This document shows positions 24,916 to 37,120 of a stretch of 64,000 bases of DNA, piece by piece. Source of the stretch: Calliopsis andreniformis. Taxonomy: Eukaryota; Arthropoda; Insecta; Hymenoptera; Andrenidae. Every line of letters begins with the position of its first letter. Position 1 is the first letter of the stretch. The stretch spans positions 12,874,961-12,938,960 of the forward strand of contig NC_135071.1 in the NCBI RefSeq assembly GCF_051401765.1, in the 5' to 3' direction. The position numbers and the translations under genes were made by a program. The notes beneath the pieces were generated by a model. It saw only the letters and a list, made by a program, of their open reading frames with translations, was not told the DNA's origin and did not search any database.

Positions 24916-27900
24916 ATGACGTTGAAGTACTTCATCATTGCCATATCTTTAATATATAGTGAGTAATTAGTTTAGTTCCCTCGACCTAAAACAAGAGAAA
25001 AGACTCAAGGAACCATGCACTCTTGTCACGCCATGGCTGGCATTGAGAACCAGTCAACAACCTAGGACAACGCGACATTCAAATGACCTTAAACCTAACA
25101 GATCACTTTTTTACAGACATATATTTTGCCATAAATGCATCAACGTGCTACCTTTCTTGTAACGACCTGTACAGACTTTTCGTGACGCCACGAGTCAGCG
25201 AAACGCGCGTTGATTAAAAGGTTTCGAATGCCTAAGGCTTTATTACTAAATGGTTACTCTTTTCCATACCTGACACGTACTAGACAGATCGTACATACTT
25301 ATACAATACCATTCTGTAACGTGAGAAACTTTAATTTGTAAGCGATACTGCGCCTTTCGTTACAGCATTGGGTTGCTTAAACAGTTTTGACGCATCTATA
25401 GGATATGAAATCGAAGACAATTGAAATTCAAATTTTGTACAAGGAATTGACACTAAAACTAAAAGAAGGTTCAAAATAAGCTATATACTTATTTTTTTAC
25501 ACTTTTTATATTCTGGTAATGCTACGTTGTTTTTCGTTAATATATTTCATCAGGAAGCTTTAATTTTGGCACTTCGATAAAAATAAACCTACATTAACCT
25601 CGGTATAAGCAAGATATATAAGTTTACTATAAACAGAGACTGTATAAAAATGGATCATATAGCATAAATTTAATAAATTATCTTTTTCAAGAGTTTCAGA
25701 ATTTAATAAGAACCTTTGAAGTCGAATGTGCCTCGAAGCTGAAACGTCTTGCAAGTCCTGATAAGTCTTGATTATGAATTTTAATAAATCTTGAATCTGA
25801 AAATGTTGGAAACTTTGGTGTCCCAAAGATTTGGAAAATATAAAAAATATTAAGAGCTTCAATAGATCTTGAGATCTAGTTAATAATCTAATACCCTAGA
25901 AGCGTTTCCAATATGAAAGTTTGAAAAATTCGAATTGCTTTGAAAGTCTTTCAGAATTAGGCTTCTAATCTAGGCTTCTAATCTCGTTCAAAGTACTTCA
26001 AATCTTTATAATCTTAAAAAACTTCGAATCCCTTGAAAGTTAATATTAATTAATATTCTCTCATTGCTACTTACCTCCTTGTTGCTTCAAACGCTTCATT
26101 TCCTTCCATTAGACATCGAACAACGTAATTTCACAGAAACTATGATTTTACAATGGCTTCGTGTAATGCATTACATAAAGGCGTTACGTTTCCGAGCGAT
26201 TCCTCGAGCAATCGGCTGTTTACGTTGCTAAAACGAGAACAGTTATGGAATATTTCGTTTCACTTTTAGTTACAGAGTGCGGGGCCCAAGTCTACAAGAG
26301 TCAGTCGGCCGAGACTGCTGTAGCAGCCAAACCAGCGGTAGTAAACAATGATTTTATTACACAAACCGTCTATGGATTCCTGGATTTCACTACCACCATT
26401 GGAAACACGGTGATGGTGTTCAGCCCAAATAGCGCCCCACCAGGTACAATTACCCATTTTTTACAAAATTCTCTTCCTTCCATCCCCATCGCGTCCTATT
26501 AGCGCACGTCCTTCGTCCCTAATTGCGGTAACCACCAACCAGCACCTTGGATTATAATAAACTTCAATTTTTGAAAATTTACGTTCCCCATGAACATTAA
26601 GTGAGTCATGACCCAACGACGAGGTGAACAAGATTTCCAATAAAAGTGAATTTGCATATAAAACATGTTAAATAGCTATGCGCTGGTGGCAGAAAGGAAA
26701 GAAAGCATGGTTTGTAATCAGTGTATCGATCCTTGAATTTCTTTGGCAAATTTAAAGTCGTCAAATGAGTGAACACATTTCTTGAACTCTGCTAGAACCT
26801 TGAGCCAAAGAGGATATGAATAATTTGGGTCAGACCTCGCCTGACATGAAGTCAGTGATACTTTATCCTGTTCTTCATCGCATTGTTCTTTTGACAGTGT
26901 GAACGTGACTTATTGAATAGGCAAAAAATATAGAGGATGTTCTGAAATTGAAGGTACGAATTGGGTCAGAGAGATTCTGTGGCTCAAAATACGATGAAAA
27001 TTAAGAATAACGAAACTGCGTGGGAGACTTTGTTTTCAAGTAAAATGAATTTGAAAATTAGTCGAGTACTCGTGCATCTAACTGATGACTGATGTTACTG
27101 ATGACAGATTTCAATTCAGACTGGTGCTGTGACTGATTTGATACAACCATATAATAGCAGGGCTTATTAACGATCAGGATGCTACTGTTGCTGACTCGTA
27201 TCAATCACAGCAACAATGTGGAGTGAAATCTCTAACATCAGTTATTAATTAGGTGCATGTGTGCTCGTCTAATTTTCAAATACATTTTTCTTGAAAACTA
27301 ATTTCGTTATTCTTCATTTTTGTCTTATTTCGAGGCATAGAATCTCATTAATCCAATTTGTACCATACATTTCGGAACATCCTGTATATTTGAATTATTA
27401 GTAACGAAGTTGTGACTTTAATTGTTGGCCGTGGGCTTTCAGAAGGAGAAAAGGAAAAGAAGAGCAGCGTTTCGATTATTCAAACGAAACCGAGCGAAAC
27501 GCAGGAAAAAGTGGTGCTTGATATTCAGCCGAGCAAAACGTACAAGGCGAATTCCGAAGAGGAAACGAAAAAACAGACAAAAGGCACGAAGGTTGTTGTC
27601 AATTCCGTGATCGAGCAAAACGTTATTAATTCTGATGATAATGGAATACGGTCTCCAAAGAGCCAGGTACAGCAATCTAATGATGTTTCATAAAAAACTC
27701 TGATTAGAAAGACGTAAACGAGAAGAAACGTTTTTAAATGTAGATTTAGTATGATACATTTTTAATCAAGTAGTCATATTTCAAAATTAAACGTACATCT
27801 GTGAAATCTCTACAATAACAATTTATTTTAATGCTTAAGCAGGAAGTAGAGAACTTTCCCTTTCTCGAAGCAAACTTTTCCGGTTCTAGAAGTCTATTCG

Positions 27901-30900
27901 AACGTATCTACTCACATCTGTTCAAAATACATATATGTATATGGCTACACAAATAGAAGATTTCTACTTTCAAACGATCACGTAAACCTAGCGCAAAAGT
28001 TACTTAAACGCTTCAGCCGCGCGTCTAAGCCAATGTTTTTAATAAACTTGGTCGTTTATCCATTACTGAACTTGAAATTAATCATTGCTTTCTATGAGAT
28101 CTTTAAATAAATTGTAAGTCATCTTCTGGGACAGCAACTTTTAAATACAATGGCGGGCAAAAGAAAGTTTGAAAAGCAAGCTTAATGAAGAAAGACATAG
28201 AATGGATAAATCTTATTAGTATAAAGTACAATATCGATTATAGAAATTACCTATTAATACTCACATGTATACGTTTAAAGACCAAGTTTGAACTTTCTTT
28301 TGTTCTCCATTATTCAAACTAATAGAACAAATAATTATTCAGATAAAAATAACTGTACAAATAAAATACTTACGTGTTTCAGGAACCAAATATTCAAGAG
28401 CAGTCAATGACAAAAAGTCCTGTCCTACCATCACAGGTGCAAATAAAACCAAAGGATGAAACGCCTGGTGTGAAGAACAATCTTGCAGAACCTGAGTACG
28501 ACTTCCTGTCGAAGCAGCCCGCTGAAATAATTGATGAGACGTACAAAGTAAGAAAGCTGAATTAAATTCCCTTTCAAACGAAACTTTTCAAATGAAATTA
28601 TTCTTCGTCCCTTAAATTAAACTGAAAAACTAAGATAGCTAATTGACACAGTTCTGGCTATTTAATTTCTATGTAGCTTCTGTAGTATGCGTGTCGTGGC
28701 GTTACTCCGTGAGAAAGCCTTCCGTTCCAAATCATTGATCAATGATGCAATTTCGCACCTATTAAGTTTCCTCTCGTCGTATATAATTAACATTGACACG
28801 GATTGTTCTGCTATATGTAAATATGAGATAAGACGACTAGACCAGAAAATCTAGTTTTGCAAATTAATAAATTCCAATGTATCAGTCGCGTGATATGAAA
28901 TTTTACCAAAGAAGGCTTAAAAACCTATCAAGGAATGTATAGTAACTGGTTATCATACCTATATTTAATAATTACATGTATTCCTATCCTCAAACTCGAA
29001 ATATATAGAGTCTAGTGCGGTTTAAAAAATAAAATCTTTACGAGCTTTTTATTTCTTTTGCTACGCTGTGAATTGATTCTCCATGAATGGTTTTACTGCG
29101 GTATAGCAATGACCACAAAACGTGTGAAAGTTGAGTCTTAGATCGTATGATGAACGATTTCACCGCCACAGCTCATCGAGCCAAGGTCTCCTTTTAAAGT
29201 TCATCAGGGTAAAAAGATTCTGATCATAGAATCAGAGAAAATTGATAGAGAAAGGCATTGCGCAGTTCAATAATGGTTTTACACGGTAATAATATTTTTT
29301 TCAATTTTCTCCATCCCTACTCCGAAAAACATTAAACGTTCAATTTATTCAATAATTTTAAATATTACGAGTGATTTTCATTTCACAGCTAATTAATTTA
29401 AGAACATCTTCGAAAGCCCATGGAAAACCCCGACCCACGGGTCGTAGGGAGAAGGAAAACCCAACTGGGCTTGTTACGAAACTTGGTGGTACTATTGTTA
29501 AGGATGGACTGACTACCGTTCATGAAACCAGCGTAATTGGTACTTATATAAATGGCAAGTACGCTCAAGTGCTCCAAAGCTCTTCGAGGATTCTTTCTGG
29601 CACACCACCGATTCCTGAAGGCAAGATCCGTCCATCTAGTACTCAGCGAATCTTGAAAACCATCGGCCCGCAGCAAGGCAAACTGAAACCTCAGCTGGAA
29701 CCCACGCCAACGAACCAACAAGAGGAGTCATCGTTGCCTTTGGAAGTTCTGTTCAGTGCTCCAGCTGGTAAAATAAAGAAATGATAATTACTCTACATAA
29801 TTGCATAATTACTCTACGTTTATAACACATTGGATACCGATGACCCATTCGGTGAGTCAGGGGATAGCTCTCCTCATTAGCTGAGGATGCAACATTTGAG
29901 TGTGAGTCATTTTTATAGTCAATCGTTTGGAGTCCAATGTCGAGTGTGATTCGACATACCTACTGGTATATTTATACAGCGTATAAAATCATGAAAAGTT
30001 AATTGAAGTTAAAGTAAATGTTCCAATACCTAAACGCTTAAAATGTCAAATGTCTCGGTAAATAATCAACTTAAAACTATATGTCTCGATACTTTAATTA
30101 TGAGATTCAAGAAACTGAGGGTACTATTTTCTGACACTAATTTTTATTTTTAATTAGGTTACTTAATACATTAGAATTTAAGCCTAACATTGAATAAAAG
30201 TAACGCTAATGTTTAGATATTGGGACATTTACCTTACTACAGGAAGATGAATTGAAAAAATCAAACAAAATAAGTGAGACCAGACTATTAAAATTGGGGA
30301 AAATAAATAGGACTGTAAAGAGTTAGAGACTGTTGAGGACAGTCTGCCGAGGACAGTCTTGACGAGATACACTAGTCTTGAATATGTTAATACGTGTCTG
30401 AACTGTCTAAAAGTACCTACTAAATTTTAAGAAGTTACTTTTAACAGTAGATTTAACATGACTGCTATTAGTACCAAATTTATATTTATTTATTCATGAT
30501 GCACTTAAAGTGGATTGTCTATTGCTAGGTTCCACAGTACGCAGTACGCGAAAGAATCCCAGCCCAGCTGCAGTTCGCCCGAAATTCCGCAACAAAATCA
30601 GCGAAGACTACGATAGTGGTGAAGTGCAGCAACCGAAATTAAAAAATCGAACAAGCACTACACCAAGACCAAGCTATAAGTAAATACTTGCAATTGATAC
30701 AACAAATTTCTATACCTTGTTTATGTGAATCAACTCTTTAATCTCACCAGGAATCGCAGTCCTCCAACGACAACGACAGAGACGCCCGTCACTCGTCGTC
30801 GCACTGGCTTTCGACCAAACAGTCAGCCAAGTTTGCCATCCAAGCAGAGTAACAGAAACAAAATCGAACAGCAACCTGTCAGCTCGAATCCTGCGCCGAA

Positions 30901-32799
30901 ATTGAAGCTACCGAGAACGCAAGGACGCTGGTCTTATAAAACGACTCCTAAGCCTAGAGTAGTTATTCGAAAGCAAATCGACGAAGATGAGTTGCGCTCC
31001 ACCCCTGAAACTAGCACCACCGAGGGTGCTCTGAATGTTGATGATAACAAGACTACTGCGTCCTATGTGTCGACGTCCACAACGACAGCGTCTACGACAG
31101 GCCAGGTAGCTCAAAGGAAGATCCAAGAGGTTGGAAACGACGACGAGTTGGACCCAAGCGAAAGTGAAGACGTAGCTAGTGTTAGTGTTAATGATCAACA
31201 GCATTCTGAACAGATCCTGCCTGTTGAGACAATTAACGTTGAGATTTCGACAGCTTCTGATCTCAGTAATACGTACTTCGAAATCGCTACTATTAAATCG
31301 CCATATACATTCCAGGTGAGAGTTAAGAAAAAAATTGTTTATTAATTAGCATTTTATCAGAATTCAGTATTTTCTATTTTTGGAAGTGGGAAGGGAGTAT
31401 TTGAGAAAACCTTTTCTATCAATAGTATTTTTTCATGATGTGCAAGAAAGTTGATAGAATATAATTTGCTGTAACTTTAACCCCCATCTGATGTTCCCCT
31501 CTGGGAGAAAAACTGGGGGGTCAAAATTTGAGAATAAAAGTCAATAGTAATACTTTCCCACTGTTATATTATAGTCGCCAGAAAAATAAAAGAAGAAACA
31601 AACTAACTAGCACCTACATTAACTATTTCTATTGATTACAGGTTGGAACCCTAAGAAACACCCGCTACGTTACAGTGACTTCTACCATGAAGAAATCATT
31701 CTCGACGATAGACCCATCCAGCACGATATCACCAAGTGAACCTTTAACAGAGAACCTCCTTGCAAACACCGCAGCAGCTTACGAGACAACCCTACCCCTA
31801 GATTCAGCAGTGGCGACTCTTCCAGCCATATCTCTAGAATCTGGCCAAGCCACCCCTCCCTTAGAAACCATAACAGAAACCTTCTCAACCACCCAGACAC
31901 TCTTGAAAACTCACCTGCTACCAGTCATATACGGTGGCAACACGACCACCAAATTGACCCTAGTGCAGACGTACAATATCGCTCGCGTCGTCACTGCCAC
32001 GAAGACTCTACCACCCATGGACATCTACCAGTTCATTCCCGGGAAAGCGCTGAACGAGTTCAACTCGAAACTCGACGAGGCAGGAAGCGAGCTTCACCTA
32101 GAGCTAGACGTAGGTGACGAGGACAGAGACGATGACGATATTCCCAAAAGAGTGGTAGCACCCAACAGCGACATGGATTCAGATTTGGAGCCGTTTAAGT
32201 CCATCTCATCGTCGAAAGTGAAGCAAGAGTCAAGCAGCTCCATCGAGTCCCAGTTGACGCCCGATCAGCTGGCCCTGCTGAAGTACTTCGGCCAGCAGCA
32301 GCAACAGGTGATCACCACCTCGCGACCAGTCGTTGTCCTCGAGACAGTGTACGAGTCTCACGTGATCCCAGTGGTGAACAACGGGAACACGTTGTACTCG
32401 ACGTTAACCAGGCCCGTGGGCACTGTGCCACGGACCTCTTACGAATACGGAACATCCACTATCGCGCCAGTTCTGCCACCACAATTACCGCCGCAATTAC
32501 CGCCGCAATTGCCACCACAATTGCCACCACAATTGCCTCTGTTCCCGCAGCAGCCGCAGTTCACGGTGACGAGCACGCCTCTGGTCACGCAAACGCTGGC
32601 CACTGTCTCTGACTCGAGGATTCTGAAGCTGACCTTTGGAGCGAAGACAGCTTACACCACGCTGTATTCCAGCCGAGTGGTGCCAACAGAGATCACGACC
32701 TATGTCACGACTACTGTACCTGTTCAGCCGTCTGTCCCTGTTTTTCCAGGTTACTATCCACCACCTGTTGCCTATCCACCCTTCCCCTACGCGGGGTAG
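24916..32799 (+). CDS. Secreted Ser/Thr/Pro-rich protein with repeated module (DUF4758-like)
   Basis: Eight exons: 24916-24958, 26270-26443, 27410-27666, 28383-28547, 29389-29767, 30529-30679, 30751-31315, 31642-32799. Phases close and give 963 aa. The start MTLKYFIIAISLIYITECG is a clear signal peptide, so the protein should be secreted. A conserved-looking block follows (VYGFLDFTTTIGNTVMVFSP), then low-complexity Lys/Glu, Ser/Thr and Arg/Pro regions. The C-terminal part repeats a module: TLLKTHLLPVIYGGNTTTKL, TVYESHVIPVVNNGNTLYST and a third, weaker copy (LKLTFGAKTAYTTLYSSRVV). A (QLPP)n tract lies at 32,478-32,540 and the protein ends in a Pro/Tyr-rich tail. I know this style from insect DUF4758-type extracellular proteins, but that assignment is from memory. 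Function unknown; an apical matrix role is a guess. Confidence 0.75.
26933..27384. mobile_element. Foldback MITE with GGATGTTC ends, TA flanks
   Basis: Left arm about 26,933-27,144 and right arm about 27,198-27,384 are inverted copies through most of their length. Shared blocks include GGATGTTCYGAAAT, GAGATTCTRTG, GAAGAATAACGAAA, TTTGAAAATTAG and ACTGATGTTA. TA dinucleotides flank it at 26,931-26,932 and 27,385-27,386, as expected for Tc1/mariner-type insertion. It is non-coding. It lies in intron 2 of the secreted-protein gene and ends only about 25 bp before the exon 3 acceptor. Confidence 0.8.
30012..30234. mobile_element. Miniature inverted-repeat element, copy B
   Basis: Left end AAGTAAATGTTCCAATACCT; right end, inverted, AGGTAAATGTCCCAATATCT. 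The ends match copy A at 12,041 and, more distantly, copy C at 32,931. It lies in intron 5 of the secreted-protein gene and has no coding content. Confidence 0.7.
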
Positions 32800-32930
32800 G
32801 TTGCTCTCGGTCCGCAGTGGCAGTGTGAAGGAACTAATTGATCTTGATAAGTGGATCGAAAGGGGGGACGTTTCAATCTGGCGGGTACTAAAAGTGGGAA
32901 AAAGAAAGTTTGCATCGATTAACGCCGAGT

Positions 32931-33348
32931 AGGGTAAGAGTACCAATTACTATGTGGGGGCTGAATACTGTACCTCCCTTTTATTTTCACATGTAGCAAA
33001 ACGTAGCAGTATTAAATTGAAAATGTTTATTCTTTTTCGTAAACTCGAATCTTTGAATTATGTATTCAAATTGAAAATATAATACTTCTGTATCATTGAA
33101 AATATGATAATTGTACAGTAATTGATACAAGTGTAGAAGTAATTGGTGCATGAACCTCTTTTTGTATTTTAATTAATACTTAAAGTGTTTCCAATATTTT
33201 AGTTGCGAAAAAATTCCTGTAAGTAGAAAAAATATTGAATTTAATATAAATACGTTGAAAAGTACCAAAAAATGAAATAATACTGTTTGATTTAACTAAA
33301 ACTGGGACAGATAGCCTTAATGATCACAGTAATTGGTACATTTACCCT
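32931..33348. mobile_element. Inverted-repeat element, copy C (AGGGTAARWGTACC ends)
   Basis: Left end AGGGTAAGAGTACCAATTAC; right end, inverted, AGGGTAAATGTACCAATTAC, over 418 bp of AT-rich non-coding DNA. It begins 131 bp after the stop codon of the secreted-protein gene, so it may lie in that gene's 3' UTR. Confidence 0.7.
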
Positions 33349-34677
33349 AAATATCGTTTAGGAACTTAATCGTTGAAGATTCGATTCTATTAGGTCTCCA
33401 TAGGTCTTGCTGCATAAAAATTTGGCATTTTAGAGTAAAGTTATTTAACGTATTTAAAATCTAGTGTTTAGGATTAGTGTGTAAGGTGTACGGATCAGTG
33501 CTCTGTAGCTTTTGAAGGATAGAGAGTGAAACATAGAGAACAGTAAAGTATGAATTAAAATTTATAAAATCGATAACAAAAAGTTTACGTTCTATGGTAG
33601 TATTTATTTAATATGAAGTTTACAGAAACAAAGTTTATTTGATGCTGTTCAATTGGAAATGAAATTCACTTTCTAGCTGTGACGGTAAATATAAAAAATT
33701 TCGATAGTCTTAAGTTCATTTTTCCATCATTCTTTAAAGCTCATGCTTTTATTTCGTTAAGCAGAAAAAGTCAGTTCATAAGAGATTTCTGCATCAGTCA
33801 GTGATTAAAATCTAGATAAAATGAGATGCAAACACAAATCACATTCCCAAATTGAACGTAATTTTCGATCGAAATTTTATGTAAATTTTGTAAATAATCG
33901 TTTTTCTGTTTTTTTCTTTCTTGTAACTTTACTGAGATTTCCAAATTTTTATTTGATCAATAATTTGTCTAAGATTGTACATCTATTTGATATTAATTTA
34001 AAAAAATACTTGTGTCTAACTGTATCAAGTTCGATTACATTCAACAGTGCAGCTCCAAAATAGTTTTAATATTTTACGCTATACGTTTTATGGTGTTCAA
34101 GACGTTTAAATTCAGAGAGCTGATTTACGTTAACTATCTCTAATCACGTGGTGCTCAACAACGATTGTACCTAATTGGTTGACAAACAAATCATTGTAAA
34201 TAAATTAGCGACTATTATACGATATTGTATGTATATTAAAAATTTTGTAAATAAAGTACGTAAAAATAATAAATGAACCATGACTCAAATTAGTTCTTAG
34301 AATTATCGTGTGTAATTTATATGAATTGGATTAACGTTTCTAAAAATAAGTACTAATGTACAAAAAATAATTCAAAAGTAATGAAAATAAGAAAGTAGAA
34401 AATATGTCATACAGCAATGAATAATGAAATTTTAAATCATGTAGGTACTTCTTCAACGCGGAAGAGTATATTCAATATTTAGTTCGTTTAAAAGCTTACA
34501 AACTTACAAATATTATATTAAGCTGTATATCAAGATTAAAAAATGAAGAGTTGCGATAAAAAACGTTCTCCACATCTTCATAGTCTTTTCAGAAGATTTC
34601 GATGGAGCGAATAATGTATTCTTGAATCTAGCATGAAATGCAAGTCGATCTGCATAAATGATAAATTAGAATAAAAA
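33349..34677. other. 3' region between the secreted-protein gene and Tsp2A
   Basis: Convergent interval, very AT-rich, with several AATAAA-type hexamers (for example near 34,249). No gene supported. An 80-codon frame at 33,821 lacks any recognisable feature. Confidence 0.45.
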
Positions 34678-37120
34678 TTAGCGCTTGAATGTGATAGACT
34701 CCTCTTCTTTCTTGATAGCTCGAATAAGTGTCAAGCTAAGAGCAGCTATTATTACCTGTAAAATTAAATCTGCTGTTAAATGGTGAACCTATTTTACGAA
34801 ACGATGACATTGTTCAATAATTTAATATTAATAGTAAATTAATAATAATTTTTTGTTAATAGTTTTTTCCTCTTTCTACAAATATAAATTCTATATTCTA
34901 GATCTCAATTAAGGCCTCAACTCCAATTTTTTGGAGACACAGGAATAAGCATAGATAAAACACAGAAATCGGAAAGCTTACATGAAGTAAACACAGCGCC
35001 AATGCTAAACCAGCCAACCATCCAGTTCTGCCTTCCAAAAACCATGAAATCTCTTCCACACATCCATGGAAGAATGCATTCCCAGTAACAGTATCCCTAC
35101 ACTCGGTGGGCAGTGGTTTCTTCAAGTTCACATAATCCATAGGTCCATCAGCGCCACAACATCCGATCTATTTTAAAATCTTTCGATGAGTTTCACGTCG
35201 TTTGCTCCAACAGACATGGAACAAGCGTACACGAAAAATTCTGAACTACTTTCGATGGACATACTAAACATACACAACTGGAGAACACATAGCTGTATCC
35301 CCTTCATTGGGTCTTGAACCATTAAAAAAGGTTTGCCTCTATCACTAACAGTTTTTAAGGAAATTACAGCGCTTTTATGTCTTTTTATGTCTATTAATAA
35401 CAACTGGTCGTATCGCCTTACGCTTTCTTGGATTAATTGAAGAATGTACGTTGCCCGTTCGTCGTGGTACTTGTTGATGAGAGCAGTCATAGATCGTCGT
35501 ATCAGCGGTTGAATTTTACTGTCATAAGTAGAATAATCCAGAACCGTCGCTGTGCCAGCCAGACCAAGAATGTAGCAGAAGAGTTGTAGACCTGCATACT
35601 GTGAAAATGTTGGAAATAATTACTAAGTGTTGTGGTTTTAGGATCAACGAAGATGTACAAACTTTTCAATCGATTGTTAATGTAACACATATGTATATTA
35701 ACTCAAAGATATTATTACTGCACAATGAATGCAGATCGAGCACTATGTTATAGGGCATTTTGTACTCCATTTAAGGTCCCTTATCAATCTTTAAAATATT
35801 GTTACGTATATTCTTTACACCCTGTACATTAAATCATAAACTCTGCTTGAGACATCGCAACGAATTTTTCGAATGACTCAATATAGCATTAAACACACTG
35901 TAGGCGTTCTAGTCAACAAATTACTGGGTTAAGAAATTAAAGTAGCATTTCCAAGTTTAATGATAAATTAACGTTATCTTACGACATAGAGGCCAATAAT
36001 GTGTTCCATAAGAGCGACGCCGCAGCCGATGAACGTAATTATTATGATGAATATCGACGCAGCAAGTAGAATGTAAATGCCTATGTAGAATTCATACATC
36101 TCAAGGAACTCAACCCATTCTTGAAAGCCTGGGTCCAATCTCAGCCACATGCACAATCCGAACATTGCGCTGCCGAGTAGCTAGTAAAAGAAATAAAAAT
36201 GCATAAGAAATGTCGAAAAGCTTAGTGAAACGAAATTCTATTTTTTGTTCTTAATAAATCAAGCTGAGGATTACTTGTTGTCCATTAAATGTAGGCTTGA
36301 TTAATGAAAAAGAATTTGAGCTGAATTTGCTATTGATTCTACTGAATATCAATTCTATTTCCCTTTCTACCAATCCTAAATTCTAATTCTATTAAGATGT
36401 ATCTAAATACGACGATGAGAAAGTACGTGTATTTTATCGGGTACTTTAATTTTTAATTTTCAGATTTTTCTTTAATAGTTACAATCCCTCGTATTCGTCA
36501 CGCTGATAAAGATTGATATGATTGGTACGCGGTGATCTGACTCACATTGATTCGAATGTAACGAGGATGTACGTATGTTGCAATAAGAAGCGTTTCAATC
36601 TAAATTGCCTCCGCAGACATATTAACATGGTCATAGTCGAGCGACGATTCTAAGAATCATTTGTAGGATAAGAATACACCCCCGCAAAAGAATTGTAAAC
36701 GATGACGTAACGACAAGACAGAAAAGTCTGCTAAAAAACGAAATTTATAAATGAACCATTCACAGGCCAAAGTGATTAACTCCGCCTTCTGAATTCTTGA
36801 AAATTTTACTTCCAAATCACTTGACTGATGCTTCACTTTTTATATTGAAAAAAAAAGTATAAACAGTTTTGTTTCGTGGAGTTAATCGATTTGGCAAATA
36901 AATGGTTCGAATTTCTTAAAAATAATGGGAGGAAAATTCGATCTTTTCTACTTTACACTTTCTACTTTAATCATAATGCAAATAGTTTGTTTGGGTCGTA
37001 GTATCCTATTTATTTTTATTTTTTTTCGCTCACCCATATGATGGCATTTAGGCAGAAAATAGTAAATTTTATGCACTGAATACGTTGCTCCAATTGAGGC
37101 CCGGAAGCTTTGGCAACCAT
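34678..37120 (-). CDS. Tsp2A: Tetraspanin 2A
   Basis: Four-pass membrane protein. Fly Tsp2A works at smooth septate junctions of gut epithelium. Five exons: 37120-37034, 36180-35983, 35598-35422, 35167-34982, 34755-34678, all phase 0, giving 241 aa (fly about 244). Exon 1 encodes only 29 residues, MVAKASGPQLEQRIQCIKFT followed by IFCLNAIIW, ending at a good donor (GTGAGC); it completes TM1 with LLGSAMFGLCMWLRLD. TM2 is FYIGIYILLAASIFIIIITF, TM3 is YAGLQLFCYILGLAGTA, and TM4 lies near the C-terminus (GWLAGLALALCLLHVIIAAL). The large loop has the tetraspanin signature IGCCGADGPMDY plus two more cysteines (TECRDTVTGNAFFHGC). It ends with a charged tail, KKEEESITFKR. It is convergent with the upstream secreted-protein gene. 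Confidence 0.93.
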
